Shown: positions 43,672-53,857 of the stretch, piece after piece
Numbering within the stretch: position 1 is the first letter of the stretch
Layout of the letters: the number at the start of each line of letters is the position of its first letter
Source: an uncultured Cohaesibacter sp.
GTDB taxonomy: Bacteria > Pseudomonadota > Alphaproteobacteria > Rhizobiales > Cohaesibacteraceae
Direction: 5' to 3'
Assembly (NCBI RefSeq): GCF_963676485.1
Contig: NZ_OY781114.1
Coordinates: 3,674,501 to 3,738,500, forward strand
DNA: 64,000 nucleotides
Notes under the pieces: generated by a model
Told to the model about the DNA's origin: nothing
Seen by the model: the letters and a program-made list of their open reading frames with translations, nothing else
The model's database searches: none
Made by a program: the position numbers and the translations under genes

Positions 43672-44334
43672 ATGAGCCTCAAACTCTTTATTTTTGATTG
43701 CGACGGCACGCTGGTTGATAGCCAGCACACGATTGTGGAGGGCATGGAGCATGCGTTCGGCATGCATGGCCTCAATCCACCTACGGCCGATGCCACGCGG
43801 TCCATCATCGGGCTGTCGCTGCCTGAAGCGATTATGAAGCTGGCGCCAGAATTGAGCGCAGGCGTCAATGCAGCGCTAGTTCAGAGCTACAAGGATTATG
43901 TCATCGCCCAACGGGCGAGCGGAGGCGCTATCGAACTGCTCTATGATGGTGCCAAGGATGCCATTGAGGCGCTCGCAAAGGAAGCCGATATTTTGCTTGG
44001 CATTGCCACCGGCAAGGCCTATCGCGGTGTTCTGCATCTGTTTGAAAGCTATGATTGGCATGACCTGTTCGTTACGGTGCAAACGGCCGATCGGGCTCCA
44101 TCCAAGCCGCATCCGGGCATGATCCTGCAAGCGATGGAACAGACCGGTGTAGGGCCTGAAAATACCTATATGATCGGAGATACCAGCTACGATATGGAAA
44201 TGGCCATAAACGCCAAGGTGAACCCCATTGGCGTGAGCTGGGGCTATCATACGTCAGACGTGTTGAGAGATTCCGGTGCCGAGCATATTGTCGATGATTA
44301 TCCTGCGCTGCATGCTTTGCTGGCGCGTCTTTGA
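43672..44334 (+). CDS. HAD-superfamily hydrolase, phosphoglycolate phosphatase-like
   Basis: 220 residues. The nucleophile motif FDCDGTLVD has Asp9 and Asp11; motif III/IV is GDTSYDMEMA. A cap domain of the IA subclass fills the middle. Likely substrate is a small phosphate ester; phosphoglycolate or a pyrophosphate is possible. I choose the ATG of MSLKLFIFD. It lies between rluC and the ATP12 gene, an arrangement I know from other alphaproteobacteria. Confidence 0.85.
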   Translation: MSLKLFIFDCDGTLVDSQHTIVEGMEHAFGMHGLNPPTADATRSIIGLSLPEAIMKLAPELSAGVNAALVQSYKDYVIAQRASGGAIELLYDGAKDAIEALAKEADILLGIATGKAYRGVLHLFESYDWHDLFVTVQTADRAPSKPHPGMILQAMEQTGVGPENTYMIGDTSYDMEMAINAKVNPIGVSWGYHTSDVLRDSGAEHIVDDYPALHALLARL

Positions 44335-44357
44335 AGCACGGAATATGGGACGGTCTG

Positions 44358-45194
44358 ATGGTCGAAAAGGATAAGGATAACCGCGAGACATTCGGTGTGC
44401 TGTTCGGTGACTTTGCTCCGGGACAAAAGGACAGCTCCGACAATCCGATGATGCGTTCGAAAGAAGCTGCAAAGGCAGCTCTGCCCAAGCGCTTCTATAA
44501 AGAGGTGTCGGTTGGAACCGAACAGAGCGCTGACGGCGAGACGCTCTATTGCGTCCTGTTGGATGGCCGCAAGGTGAAGAGCCCTGCCAAGAAGACCGTT
44601 TGTGTGCCCACCCAGTCGCTTGCCGAGGCTCTTGTTGCAGAATGGGATGCGCAGGCAAAGGAAATCAATCCGGCGGTGATGCCGTTGACGCGTCTTCTCA
44701 ACTCCATTGTTGATGGTGTTGAAGAGGCGCGGGAGGCTATGATTGAAGAGATCGTGGCCTATCTCAACAATGATTTCATTTGCTATCCGGCGAGCCACCC
44801 CGAACGGCTGGTGCTGCGGCAGAAGGAACATTGGCATCCTGTGCTGGATCGGGCCGAGGAAGCGCTAGGAGGCCGTTTCGTGCAGGCCAGCGGTATTCTG
44901 GCGATAGAGCAGTCTCCGGTGATGGGGGAACGCTTAAGGGCACTCTGGGGGGATCTGGACGTCTATCAGCTCGGTGCGCTGCACAGCATGATGACATTGA
45001 CCGGTTCGGCGCTGTTGGCCTTTGCCCTTTGGGATGGCTTCCTTGAGCATGAAGCCGTATGGAATGCGGCCATGGTGGATGAAGATTGGAATATCGAGCT
45101 CTGGGGGGAGGACGAGGAAGCCTCCAAACGGCGTGCTTTTCGCCGGGCCGAATTCGATGCCGCAGTTCAGGTCATCAAGGCATTGCGCCCCTGA
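44358..45194 (+). CDS. ATP12-family F1-ATPase assembly chaperone
   Basis: 278 residues. In mitochondria Atp12 protects the F1 alpha subunit before assembly; alphaproteobacteria keep a homologue. The family pattern KRFYKEVSV, LLDGRKVKSPAKK, LAEALVAEWDAQ and PLTRLLNSIVD is clear. I use the ATG at 44358 (MVEKDKDN), 24 bases after the preceding stop. Confidence 0.88.
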   Translation: MVEKDKDNRETFGVLFGDFAPGQKDSSDNPMMRSKEAAKAALPKRFYKEVSVGTEQSADGETLYCVLLDGRKVKSPAKKTVCVPTQSLAEALVAEWDAQAKEINPAVMPLTRLLNSIVDGVEEAREAMIEEIVAYLNNDFICYPASHPERLVLRQKEHWHPVLDRAEEALGGRFVQASGILAIEQSPVMGERLRALWGDLDVYQLGALHSMMTLTGSALLAFALWDGFLEHEAVWNAAMVDEDWNIELWGEDEEASKRRAFRRAEFDAAVQVIKALRP

Positions 45195-45422
45195 TTCTCG
45201 CTGTTCTTGTGCTTAAAGCCTAAGACTATTCTCTGAGGCTTTCATCCGATCTGCCAGCTATTTGCTCCAAAATATATGTGTTAGCCCTTAGATAGGCGAG
45301 GGTTTGATGTGTTCAAGCCTTGCTGGAACACTTAAGAGCTGCGCGCGTCATGGTCTTTAACAAGACTGTCGGGTAGGGCGTGCGCGGCTCACCTAACGCT
45401 GGATTTCTGAGGGCTGCTGATT

Positions 45423-46955
45423 ATGAAAAATGTAATTGCCGAGCTGGAAAAGCGCCGCGAACAGGCCCGGTTGGGAGGTGGTCAGAAGCGAGTGGATGCG
45501 CAGCATGACCGGGGCAAGCTGACAGCCCGCGAGCGCATCGAAGCCTTTCTGGATGAAGGCTCGTTTGAAGAATTCGATATGTATGTGCAGCATAAATGCA
45601 CTGACTTTGGCATGGAAAAAGTCAAGATGCCGGGGGATGGGGTCGTCACGGGATGGGGAACGGTCAATGGCCGGATCGTCTATATCTTTGCCAAGGATTT
45701 CACGGTGCTCGGGGGATCGCTGTCATGGACCCACGCCCAGAAGATCATCAAAATTCAGGATATGGCGCTGAAAAGTCGCGCGCCGATCATCGGTCTATTC
45801 GATGCAGGCGGCGCACGCATTCAGGAAGGCGTTGATGCTCTGGGAGGCTATGGCGAGGTTTTCCAGCGCAATGTGATGTCCTCGGGGGTCATCCCGCAGA
45901 TTTCCCTTATCATGGGCCCATGCGCAGGGGGAGATGTCTATTCGCCGGCGATGACGGATTTCATCTTCATGGTGCGGGATCGCTCCTATATGTTTGTGAC
46001 GGGGCCGGAAGTGGTCAAGACGGTGACAAACGAGGAAGTCACATCCGAACAGTTGGGTGGTGCATCGGTGCATACGACCAAGTCGTCCATTGCGGACGGG
46101 GCCTATGATGACGACATTGAAGCCTTGTCGCAGATGCGGCGGCTGATTGATTTTCTGCCTGCCAACAATTTCTCCGATCCTCCCTTGCTCGACAATTTCG
46201 ATCCATGGGACCGGGAGGAGCCCTCGCTCGACACGCTTGTGCCAAACAATCCCAACAAACCCTATGATATGAAGGAATTGATTCTGAAACTGGTCGATGA
46301 GGGTGACTTCTTTGAGATTCAGGAAAGCTTTGCCCGCAATATCATAACCGGGTTCGGACGTATGGAAGGCCGTACGATCGGTATCGTTGCCAACCAGCCC
46401 ATGGTTCTGGCGGGGGTGCTGGACAGTGATTGCTCTCGCAAGGCAGCGCGCTTCGTACGCTTCTGTGATGCCTTCGAAATTCCGGTGGTCACGCTGGTGG
46501 ATGTGCCAGGTTTTCTGCCCGGTACGGATCAGGAATATGGTGGCCTGATCAAACATGGAGCCAAGCTACTGTTTGCCTATGCCGAGGCAACCGTTCCGAA
46601 AGTGACGGTGATTACACGCAAGGCCTATGGTGGCGCTTATGACGTGATGGGCTCGAAGCATCTGCGCGGGGATGTCAATTATGCATGGCCCAGTGCTCAG
46701 ATTGCGGTCATGGGGGCCAAGGGAGCTGTCGAAATCATCTTCCGGAAGGATTTAGACGATCCGGAAAAGATCGCCGCCCATACCAAGGATTATGAGCAGC
46801 GCTTCCTGTCGCCTTTTGTGGCGGCTGAAAGAGGCTTTATCGACGAGGTCATCATGCCCTATCGTACCCGTCTGCGCGTTTCGCGCGCCTTACGGATGCT
46901 GCGCAACAAGCGGCTTGAGAATCCATGGAAAAAGCATGACAATATTCCCCTCTAA
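45423..46955 (+). CDS. pccB: Propionyl-CoA carboxylase beta chain
   Basis: 510 residues, carboxyltransferase subunit that moves CO2 from biotin to propionyl-CoA to give methylmalonyl-CoA. Both crotonase-like halves are present, with the oxyanion-type loops [19 protein letters not shown] and [20 protein letters not shown]. The biotin-carrying partner is at 50333-52369. It starts after a 228-base spacer with no obvious RNA element. Confidence 0.93.
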   Translation: MKNVIAELEKRREQARLGGGQKRVDAQHDRGKLTARERIEAFLDEGSFEEFDMYVQHKCTDFGMEKVKMPGDGVVTGWGTVNGRIVYIFAKDFTVLGGSLSWTHAQKIIKIQDMALKSRAPIIGLFDAGGARIQEGVDALGGYGEVFQRNVMSSGVIPQISLIMGPCAGGDVYSPAMTDFIFMVRDRSYMFVTGPEVVKTVTNEEVTSEQLGGASVHTTKSSIADGAYDDDIEALSQMRRLIDFLPANNFSDPPLLDNFDPWDREEPSLDTLVPNNPNKPYDMKELILKLVDEGDFFEIQESFARNIITGFGRMEGRTIGIVANQPMVLAGVLDSDCSRKAARFVRFCDAFEIPVVTLVDVPGFLPGTDQEYGGLIKHGAKLLFAYAEATVPKVTVITRKAYGGAYDVMGSKHLRGDVNYAWPSAQIAVMGAKGAVEIIFRKDLDDPEKIAAHTKDYEQRFLSPFVAAERGFIDEVIMPYRTRLRVSRALRMLRNKRLENPWKKHDNIPL

Positions 46956-47110
46956 CGCTTCATTTGGTCTGTTGAAACCCTGACTTACCCCAATCCGGTC
47001 GCGCTTCATTTACTGATGTGCGACTTTTTCTTGCTAGGCTAGGGGAAAGAGCACGCCTTGTTTTGCTCGCGGAAGAAAGCGGGCGTGCCAATTTGGGGGG
47101 GGACAGGGGA

Positions 47111-47545
47111 ATGCTTATAAGCCTATTTGTGGGATGTCTGGTGATCACGGTCTGCGTTTTTGTGCAGATGCTGGGGCTTATCGAGGTCTTTAACCGTGTC
47201 CGGATTCTGGCGCATATCTGGTCGAATATCGCCATTCACTATCGCAAGATGTGGCTGATGGTTGTTACGGTTCTGGGTGTCTTTGTCATCCATGCCTTGC
47301 AGATCTGGGTGTGGGCGGTGACCTATTGGGTGGTCGGCGCGCTTCCTGACTTTGATGAGTCGCTCTATTTCTCCACCGTGACCTTCTCCACGCTGGGGTA
47401 TGGCGATATCATCCTCTCCCGGCATTGGCGTATTCTGGGGGCGCTGGAAGGGATTGCCGGCTTCATCTATATAGGATGGTCCACGGCCTATCTTATCGGG
47501 GCAAGCAAACGGTATGGACCGTTTGCTGCCAAGCATCATTTCTAG
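47111..47545 (+). CDS. Small K+ channel-type membrane protein
   Basis: 144 residues. Hydrophobic segments at about 2-24, 48-74 and 105-130, with a pore loop before the last one carrying TLGYGD (94-99), close to the TVGYGD selectivity filter. This fits an Ion_trans_2-type two-pore-helix potassium channel. GGGG lies just before the ATG. An earlier in-frame start at 47018 lacks support. Confidence 0.8.
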   Translation: MLISLFVGCLVITVCVFVQMLGLIEVFNRVRILAHIWSNIAIHYRKMWLMVVTVLGVFVIHALQIWVWAVTYWVVGALPDFDESLYFSTVTFSTLGYGDIILSRHWRILGALEGIAGFIYIGWSTAYLIGASKRYGPFAAKHHF

Positions 47546-47560
47546 AAAGCGTATCAGCTA

Positions 47561-48112
47561 TCAGCGCAGGTCTGCCTGATCAAGGAAGGAGCCGAGCACG
47601 GTTTGCAGATGCTTCTTCGTTGCTTCGTCTTCAAGCTTGCCATTTGGGAATTTCTGGGCAGCGAAAGTGACCGCAATTTCCGGCAGGGGCAGCATCTTGC
47701 AGAGCATGCAGGAGAGGGTTTCGCGCATCTGTGCCTGAGCCCGCACACCACCCAGAGGCCCTGGAGCAATGGTGGCAAAGAGAACCGGTTTGTTGGTGAA
47801 GCAACTGGTGAAGGCCGGACGGGAGAGCCAGTCGAGCGCATTTTTCAGCACGCCGGGAATCCCGTGGTTGAATTCAGGCAGGGTGATCAGGATCGCGTCG
47901 CTTTTCGCAATGAGGGAGCGGCTGTTTAACACGGAGACTGGGCCGTTTTCTGTATCCAGATCCTGATTATAGTGAGGGATGGAGGCGATATCGACGTCAT
48001 TATATTCAGAGCCCTCAGGCAGCAAATCTGCCATGGCCTCCATGAGAGCGCGGGAATAGGCGCCTTCGCGCAAGCTGCCGCAAATGCCGGCAATTTTCAG
48101 AGCTTTTGTCAT
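47561..48112 (-). CDS. NAD(P)H-dependent FMN reductase
   Basis: 183 residues with a flavodoxin-like fold. GSLREGAYSR binds the FMN phosphate and PEFNHGIPGVLKNALDWLSR is the family signature. It reduces FMN or quinone-like acceptors with NAD(P)H. I use the ATG of MTKALKIAGICGS. It lies downstream of folK on the same strand after 132 bases. Confidence 0.88.
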   Translation of the reverse strand: MTKALKIAGICGSLREGAYSRALMEAMADLLPEGSEYNDVDIASIPHYNQDLDTENGPVSVLNSRSLIAKSDAILITLPEFNHGIPGVLKNALDWLSRPAFTSCFTNKPVLFATIAPGPLGGVRAQAQMRETLSCMLCKMLPLPEIAVTFAAQKFPNGKLEDEATKKHLQTVLGSFLDQADLR

Positions 48113-48244
48113 GATAAATATCCTGTGGGACAAATGGAAGAGATGACCAGACGTCTTGCGCGGCAAGGCATCTGGCGAATCCGTCGGGATGAGAAATTCC
48201 CATGGAATATGAGAAGGCTGCGAACGGGCGTCCGCTTGTTGATT

Positions 48245-48751
48245 TTACTTGTGTTTATCAAGCAGGCTGATGCCTGTCACGTCCAGATTTTCCAGCATCG
48301 CATCTATTGACTGGCCATTCAGGGAGAAGTCGGGAGCCAGATCGCGCAAGGGCACCAACACAAAGGCGCGTTCGCTGATAAAGGGATGGGGTATTTTCAG
48401 ATTATCCTCATCGATCACCTCGTCCCCATAGGTCAACAGATCGATGTCGATGATGCGCGGGCCCCAATGCTCGCCCCTGACACGGCCCATGCTTTTTTCA
48501 ACAGAAAGGCAGACCTTAAGCAGCTCATGAGCTGGCAGAGACGTTTTGATCAGGGCACAGGCATTGATGAATTCGGCCTGATCCGTTTTGCCCCATGGCG
48601 GTGTGACATAGTAAGGCGAGCGCGACATAACACGCACCCCTCTCTGGCTGGAAAGGGTCGCAAGGGCGTCTTCAATGGTGATAGCCGGATCCCCAATATT
48701 GCCGCCCAGCGATAGATAGACTTCTGTTTCCGATGACGTGCGGTTCATCAT
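48245..48751 (-). CDS. folK: 2-amino-4-hydroxy-6-hydroxymethyldihydropteridine pyrophosphokinase
   Basis: 168 residues. It pyrophosphorylates 6-hydroxymethyl-dihydropterin in folate synthesis. LSLGGNIGDP near the start and GPRIIDIDLLTYGD (the Mg-binding Asp pair) are diagnostic. The start overlaps the folB stop by 4 bases (ATGA); the next codon is also ATG. Confidence 0.93.
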   Translation of the reverse strand: MMNRTSSETEVYLSLGGNIGDPAITIEDALATLSSQRGVRVMSRSPYYVTPPWGKTDQAEFINACALIKTSLPAHELLKVCLSVEKSMGRVRGEHWGPRIIDIDLLTYGDEVIDEDNLKIPHPFISERAFVLVPLRDLAPDFSLNGQSIDAMLENLDVTGISLLDKHK

Positions 48752-49119
48752 GCATAATCCTTGCGGTCTCTGGTAATTTCCACTGCTATGTCCTTGATGA
48801 TCGCGGGGATGGGGGCTTCCGGTTTGCGAACCTTGATTTTGACCTGCTGCAGTTGAGGGAAATGGCACAACAGATCCTTTGCCACCGCTTCGGCCAGAGC
48901 TTCAATCAGCTTGAAGCGGTGGTTCTTGACGATGTCCTCTATGCGCTTGACGATAAAATCGTAGCGCACGGTTTTGGTTTCATCGTCGCTTTGGCCGGCA
49001 GGGCGCATATCCAGATAACAATCCAGATCGAAATAGAAACGTTGCCCCAGGGTGGCTTCTTCTTGAAAAACACCGTGATAGGCAAAGAATGCGAGGTCTC
49101 GGAGGATGATGCGATCCAT
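48748..49119 (-). CDS. folB: Dihydroneopterin aldolase
   Basis: 123 residues. It cleaves dihydroneopterin to hydroxymethyl-dihydropterin. The FFAYHGVFQEE segment with the active-site Glu and the Lys in KIKVRKPEAPI are typical. The start ATG (MDRIILRDLAF) lies 4 bases after the folP stop. Confidence 0.93.
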   Translation of the reverse strand: MDRIILRDLAFFAYHGVFQEEATLGQRFYFDLDCYLDMRPAGQSDDETKTVRYDFIVKRIEDIVKNHRFKLIEALAEAVAKDLLCHFPQLQQVKIKVRKPEAPIPAIIKDIAVEITRDRKDYA

Positions 49120-49123
49120 CGGG

Positions 49124-49969
49124 TCAGGTCCGTTGTTGGTCGTAAACGGCGTGAGCAACGGCGAGAGCATCTTTATGCGCTGCGACGTCATGCACGCGGA
49201 AAATGGCAGCCCCTTTCATAAGGGCAATTACATTGGATGCGACAGTGCCGAAGACACGATCCCGTGGTTCCTCCCGACCGGTCAAGCTGCCGATAAATCT
49301 CTTGCGTGATGTGCCAATCAATATTGGATACTCCCAATCGCACAATTGTTCAAGTCGAGCCAAAATTTTGACATTTTCTGCTGCGTCCTTTGCGAAGCCA
49401 AAACCGGGATCGAGGATGATCTGGTTGTGTTTGACGCCAGCCTTGAGGGCGATCTCGATGGAGCGGTCAAAGAAACGTTTCATCTGCTCCATGATGCCGA
49501 TGTCGCTCTGACGTTCTTTTTCCCAATGATTGATGATGACCGGTGCGTTGTGATCGGCGGCGGCTTTGGCAATGTCCGGTTCGCGCTGCAGGCCCCATAC
49601 ATCATTGACGATATGGGCTCCGGCTTCCAGCGCCTTGTCGGCAACGCGGGCCTTGTAGGTGTCGATCGATATGGCCTGCCCAAGATTTGCAGCGGCTATG
49701 CTTTTGATGGCAGGGATGACCCGGTCCAGCTCTTCTCTCTCGGCCACCAGATCGGCTCCGGGGCGCGTTGATTCCCCGCCAATATCGAGAATCTGTGCGC
49801 CTTCTCCGGCCAATTGTCTGGCATGCTCTAGCGCTTTCTGCTCGGCCAGAAATTGTCCGCCATCGGAAAAGGAATCAGGGGTTACATTGATAATGCCCAT
49901 GATGAGGGGTGGTTGGGCTGGTGTCCAGCTGATCGGGCCCAGAATGAGGGGAAGGGAAATCTGTTTCAT
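49124..49969 (-). CDS. folP: Dihydropteroate synthase
   Basis: 281 residues, TIM barrel; the sulfonamide target. It joins the pterin to p-aminobenzoate. Motifs NVTPDSFSDGG, GGESTRPG and DPGFGFAK are intact. I use the ATG of MKQISLPLIL; an open frame from 50104 adds 45 unconserved residues. First gene of folP-folB-folK. Confidence 0.95.
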   Translation of the reverse strand: MKQISLPLILGPISWTPAQPPLIMGIINVTPDSFSDGGQFLAEQKALEHARQLAGEGAQILDIGGESTRPGADLVAEREELDRVIPAIKSIAAANLGQAISIDTYKARVADKALEAGAHIVNDVWGLQREPDIAKAAADHNAPVIINHWEKERQSDIGIMEQMKRFFDRSIEIALKAGVKHNQIILDPGFGFAKDAAENVKILARLEQLCDWEYPILIGTSRKRFIGSLTGREEPRDRVFGTVASNVIALMKGAAIFRVHDVAAHKDALAVAHAVYDQQRT

Positions 49970-50332
49970 TGCCTTGGCGCCTTTGGTGTCACGCAGTGTG
50001 ATTTTATGCCATGCATAACAATATTCATGTTGTGAGGCAAAGCCATGCGGGCGCTTCCTGTTTATTCCACTTTTCCGTGTTTGCGCAAGTAATAATCTTA
50101 TCAAATAGTCTCATGATTTTTCTATAAGTATAAGAAATATATATTGTTTTCTGCACTTGCTTCGATGGTCCGAATTGTCACTGTCATCGCAGCGATTTAC
50201 AAAGTTCTACGTAGATACATTTAGCAGGATCGTCGCCGACAGGCTAGCTGCAGTTGGGTGATCCAATCCGAATGGTTCTAGCGCTTGGCCCCGAGGCCTT
50301 GCGTGGGGGAGAAGGACAACAGCAGGATTGTC
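49970..50332. promoter_or_regulatory. Divergent folP-pccA region
   Basis: 363 bases between two outward-reading genes. It includes an AT-rich core (about 50100-50155) and a TTGCGCAA palindrome (about 50084-50091). Both promoters should be here. I see no gene. Confidence 0.4.
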
Positions 50333-52369
50333 ATGTTTGAAAAAATTCTGATTGCAAATCGTGGTGAAATCGCATGCCGGGTCATCAAGTCGGCAAAGAA
50401 GATGGGCATCAAGACCGTTGCCGTCTATTCGGATGCGGATGAGGATGCAATGCATGTGCAAATGGCCGATGAGGCCGTGCATATCGGACCTCCGCCTGCA
50501 ACTCAGTCCTATTTGCTTGGCGACAGGATTATCGAGATTTGCAAGGAGACCGGCGCTGAGGCCGTGCATCCCGGCTACGGCTTTCTTTCTGAAAATGCCT
50601 CCTTCTGCAAGGCGCTTGAAAAGGCTGGTATCGTGTTTATCGGTCCGCCTCCCGCCGCGATCGAAGCCATGGGCGACAAGATCGAATCCAAGAAATTCGC
50701 GCTGGATGCCAAGGTATCCACCGTTCCCGGTCATATGGGCGTTATAAAAGACGCCAATGAAGCGGTGAAAGTCGCGGGCGAAATCGGCTATCCGGTGATG
50801 ATCAAGGCCTCTGCCGGAGGCGGCGGTAAAGGCATGCGCATAGCCTGGAATGAAGAAGAAGTGGCTGAAGGCTTTGAGCGGGCGAAATCGGAGGCCCGAT
50901 CATCCTTTGGCGATGATCGCTGCTTCATCGAGAAATTTGTGGTCGGGCCGCGCCATATCGAAATTCAGGTGCTGGCAGACAAGTATGGCAACGCCATTTA
51001 TCTCAACGAGCGCGAATGCTCGATCCAGCGACGGAATCAAAAAGTGATCGAAGAGGCCCCGTCTTCCTTTCTTGACCCTGCCACGCGTAAGGCCATGGGC
51101 AAGCAGGCGGTGGCTTTGGCCAAGGCGGTTGGCTATCACTCGGCGGGCACAGTGGAATTCATTGTCGACAAGGACAAGAATTTCTATTTCCTTGAAATGA
51201 ATACACGCCTGCAGGTGGAGCATCCGGTGACTGAACTGATAACCGGCGTGGATCTTGTTGAGCAGATGATTCACATTGCCGACGGGGAGGCTCTGGCTTT
51301 GGCGCAAGAGGATGTGGTGATCAATGGTTGGGCTGTGGAGGCCCGCATTTATGCCGAAGACCCGTTCCGCAATTTCCTGCCATCCATCGGGCGCCTTGTC
51401 GATTATCGCCCACCGCTGGAAGGAACGGCTGATGGCCTGACTGTGCGCAATGATACAGGCGTGGAAGCTGGCACGGAAATCACCATGTTCTATGACCCGA
51501 TGATCGCCAAGCTTTGCACCCACGGACCGGACAGAAAGTCGGCGATCGATCATATGTCACGCGCTCTTGATGCCTTTGTTATTGATGGCATCGAGCATAA
51601 CATTCCCTTTCTGACCGCCTTGATGGAGCATCCCAGATGGCGAGCAGGGGACATCACCACCGGTTTCATTGCGGAGGAATATCCCGATGGCTTCGAAGGG
51701 GGGCATTGGGATCAGGAGACAGAGCTGGCGCTGGCCTGTGTGGCCACGTCGATGGAGCTGGTGCTGCATGATCGGCTGCATCGATTCAAGGACAAGCGCA
51801 AGCTTGATTCCATAGAGATGCACGAGCATTGGGTCGCCGCGTTCGACAAGAAAAAGCGGTTTCCCATTCGCTATCGTGGAGGCAACCCGACGACTCCTAT
51901 CGATATGGATCTTGCCTTGCCGGATGGCCGTGTCATCTCAGTACTATCAGACTGGGCGCCGGGCTGGAAGTTATGGTGTGGGGAGGTTGGCGGTACGGAA
52001 CTGATCGTTCAGGTTCGCAGGGGGCTGAATTCCTACATTCTGACCCATAAGGGCGTGAAGCAGGAAGTAAAGGTCATGCGGCCGCATGTTGCCGAGCTGG
52101 AAGCGGTTTTGCCCAAGCGCGTTCCGCCCGATACATCCAATCTGCTTCTTTGTCCGATGCCGGGGCTCGTGGTTTCGATCTCCGTCAAGGAAGGGCAGAA
52201 GGTTCAGGCCGGGGAAGCCCTTGCCACGGTTGAAGCCATGAAGATGGAAAATGTCTTGCGGGCAGAGCGAGATCTTGTCGTTTCCAAGATTTTGGTTTCG
52301 GCCGGAGATAGTCTGGCGGTTGATACCGTCATGATGGAATTTGTGTCCGCCAATAGCGATGCTGCCTGA
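50333..52369 (+). CDS. pccA: Propionyl-CoA carboxylase alpha chain (biotin carboxylase plus carrier)
   Basis: 678 residues. The biotin carboxylase part (MFEKILIANRGEIACRVI, with ATP-grasp GGGGKGMR) is followed by a linker (BT) domain and a C-terminal biotinyl domain; Lys637 in EAMKMEN is the biotin site. It carboxylates biotin and works with PccB at 45423-46955. The start is the ATG of MFEKIL. A terminator follows. Confidence 0.93.
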   Translation: MFEKILIANRGEIACRVIKSAKKMGIKTVAVYSDADEDAMHVQMADEAVHIGPPPATQSYLLGDRIIEICKETGAEAVHPGYGFLSENASFCKALEKAGIVFIGPPPAAIEAMGDKIESKKFALDAKVSTVPGHMGVIKDANEAVKVAGEIGYPVMIKASAGGGGKGMRIAWNEEEVAEGFERAKSEARSSFGDDRCFIEKFVVGPRHIEIQVLADKYGNAIYLNERECSIQRRNQKVIEEAPSSFLDPATRKAMGKQAVALAKAVGYHSAGTVEFIVDKDKNFYFLEMNTRLQVEHPVTELITGVDLVEQMIHIADGEALALAQEDVVINGWAVEARIYAEDPFRNFLPSIGRLVDYRPPLEGTADGLTVRNDTGVEAGTEITMFYDPMIAKLCTHGPDRKSAIDHMSRALDAFVIDGIEHNIPFLTALMEHPRWRAGDITTGFIAEEYPDGFEGGHWDQETELALACVATSMELVLHDRLHRFKDKRKLDSIEMHEHWVAAFDKKKRFPIRYRGGNPTTPIDMDLALPDGRVISVLSDWAPGWKLWCGEVGGTELIVQVRRGLNSYILTHKGVKQEVKVMRPHVAELEAVLPKRVPPDTSNLLLCPMPGLVVSISVKEGQKVQAGEALATVEAMKMENVLRAERDLVVSKILVSAGDSLAVDTVMMEFVSANSDAA

Positions 52370-52391
52370 AGTAATGCAGCATGCCGATAAA

Positions 52392-52425
52392 CAAAGCCCG
52401 ACTTCAAGAGCCGGGCTTTGCTTTG
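52392..52425. terminator. Bidirectional terminator between pccA and lipB
   Basis: CAAAGCCCG pairs with CGGGCTTTG (9 bp) across an 11-base loop, followed by CTTTGTG. The two flanking genes converge on it. Confidence 0.85.
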
Positions 52426-52456
52426 TGTTTCTTTTGTTTCGTGCAGCTTTCAGCGC

Positions 52457-53182
52457 CTAGCGTACTGTCGGGCCAAACAGGCTCTCAAACTCTTCTCGAA
52501 GCGTCATGTCGACATCGGACATGGCAACAGGATAGCCCAGATCGACAAAGCTTGTGACACCATGCTTGGCGATGCCGCAGGGGACGATGCCTCTATAATG
52601 TTCCAGATCGGGTTCGATATTGAGACTGATGCCGTGGAAAGTGACCCACTTCCTTACGCGAATGCCAATGGCAGCGATCTTGTCCTCAACGTCTATGCCT
52701 TTTTCCGGGCGCGCGACCCAGACGCCGACGCGCTCCTTGCGGTGCTCTCCCTTGATATTATGCTCAGCCAAGGTGTTGATGATCCAGGCTTCAAGGCTCT
52801 CGACAAACAGGCGGATATCCTGACGGCGGCGTTTCAGGTCGAGCATGACATAGGCGATGCGTTGACCGGGGCCATGATAGGTATATTGCCCGCCGCGCCC
52901 CGTTGTGAAGACATCAAAGCGGTCTGGCGCGACCAGATCTGCCGGATCGGCGCTGGTGCCAGCGGTGTAGAGCGGGGGGTGCTCCAAGAGCCAGACGCAT
53001 TCGTTTGCCTCTCCCTTGGCAATGGCTGTAATCCGGTTTTCCATGAAGACCATGGCTTCTGGATAGGGAATCAGCCGATCCGAGATAATCCAATCGACAG
53101 GAGCGCCCGTGGTTGTCATCATCGGGTTTAAGGGGCTGTTGGTTGGATCAAGAGAAGTGTTTTCTTCGTTATTGCTTGTCAT
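52457..53182 (-). CDS. lipB: Octanoyltransferase LipB
   Basis: 241 residues. It moves octanoate from acyl carrier protein to lipoyl domains. [12 protein letters not shown] binds the substrate; Lys168 ([10 protein letters not shown]) and Cys202 (VPCGI) are the catalytic pair. The start is uncertain: ATGs at 53122 and 53119 would remove about 20 non-conserved residues. Confidence 0.93.
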   Translation of the reverse strand: MTSNNEENTSLDPTNSPLNPMMTTTGAPVDWIISDRLIPYPEAMVFMENRITAIAKGEANECVWLLEHPPLYTAGTSADPADLVAPDRFDVFTTGRGGQYTYHGPGQRIAYVMLDLKRRRQDIRLFVESLEAWIINTLAEHNIKGEHRKERVGVWVARPEKGIDVEDKIAAIGIRVRKWVTFHGISLNIEPDLEHYRGIVPCGIAKHGVTSFVDLGYPVAMSDVDMTLREEFESLFGPTVR

Positions 53183-53316
53183 GGTCGTCTGATCTGTGGT
53201 CCAGCTTGGTCCGCTCTTGATTTGCTTGTCTTTGTTAATATTTCATTTACCAAAGAAGGTAACACTCTGTTAATGTCTTACATAGTCAATCCGTGGGTAA
53301 CACGGAAGGGTGCATC

Positions 53317-53589
53317 GTGGCTAATCTAGATTCCATATCAATTAATATCTCTGTCGTGCTTGGTACGACGGAAATCCCGATTCATCAGCTCCTGCGTATG
53401 GGGCGTGGTGCTGTCATCGAACTTGACGCGCATGAAGAGGATGATTGCCTGATTTTGGCGAATGATATCCCGGTGGCTCATGGGCAGGTGATTCTGCGCG
53501 GTGAAAAGGTGGGTATTTCCATCACGCGTGTTCTTATGCGTAGCCCTGAATGGCGTCCTCTTCGTGGCATCCATCGCGTGAACGGGTAG
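53317..53589 (+). CDS. FliN-like flagellar motor switch domain protein
   Basis: 90 residues from a GTG at 53317 (a GTG at 53293 is also in frame). It is almost entirely a SpoA/FliN C-terminal domain: DSISINISVVLGTTEIPI then MGRGAVIELD and LANDIPVAHGQVIL. FliN forms the C ring that sets rotation direction and helps export. It is a single gene away from a visible flagellar cluster, next to tRNA-Leu. GGAAGGG lies upstream of the chosen start. Confidence 0.75.
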   Translation: MANLDSISINISVVLGTTEIPIHQLLRMGRGAVIELDAHEEDDCLILANDIPVAHGQVILRGEKVGISITRVLMRSPEWRPLRGIHRVNG

Positions 53590-53770
53590 TTTTCACTTAT
53601 TTTATGCGTTTGATTATGCGTAAAATTTCGCTGTCCAGAGAAATTCCCGCACTTTGTCATCAACTTTCCACATTTGTTGTTGATCTCCATCTTAAACGCT
53701 TGTGTGGGCAAATCTTATTTGATAGTTACACGCCACCAACAAGGAAATATCCTTGATCAAAACACGGTTT

Positions 53771-53857
53771 GCGGCCGTGGCGGAATTGGTAGACGCGCAG
53801 CGTTGAGGTCGCTGTGGGGTAACTCCCGTGGAAGTTCGAGTCTTCTCGGCCGCACCA
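53771..53857 (+). tRNA. tRNA-Leu(GAG)
   Basis: The acceptor GCGGCCG pairs with CGGCCGC, then A and an encoded CCA. The anticodon loop is TTGAGGT with anticodon GAG, between CAGCG and CGCTG. A long variable arm marks class II. Phage-like genes begin immediately downstream, so its 3' end is a likely attachment site. Confidence 0.96.

Noticed and set aside
50050-50330. Possible riboswitch or propionate-regulator site upstream of pccA
   Set aside because: A TTGCGCAA palindrome is present, but no paired TTTGCAAA motif or recognisable riboswitch core.
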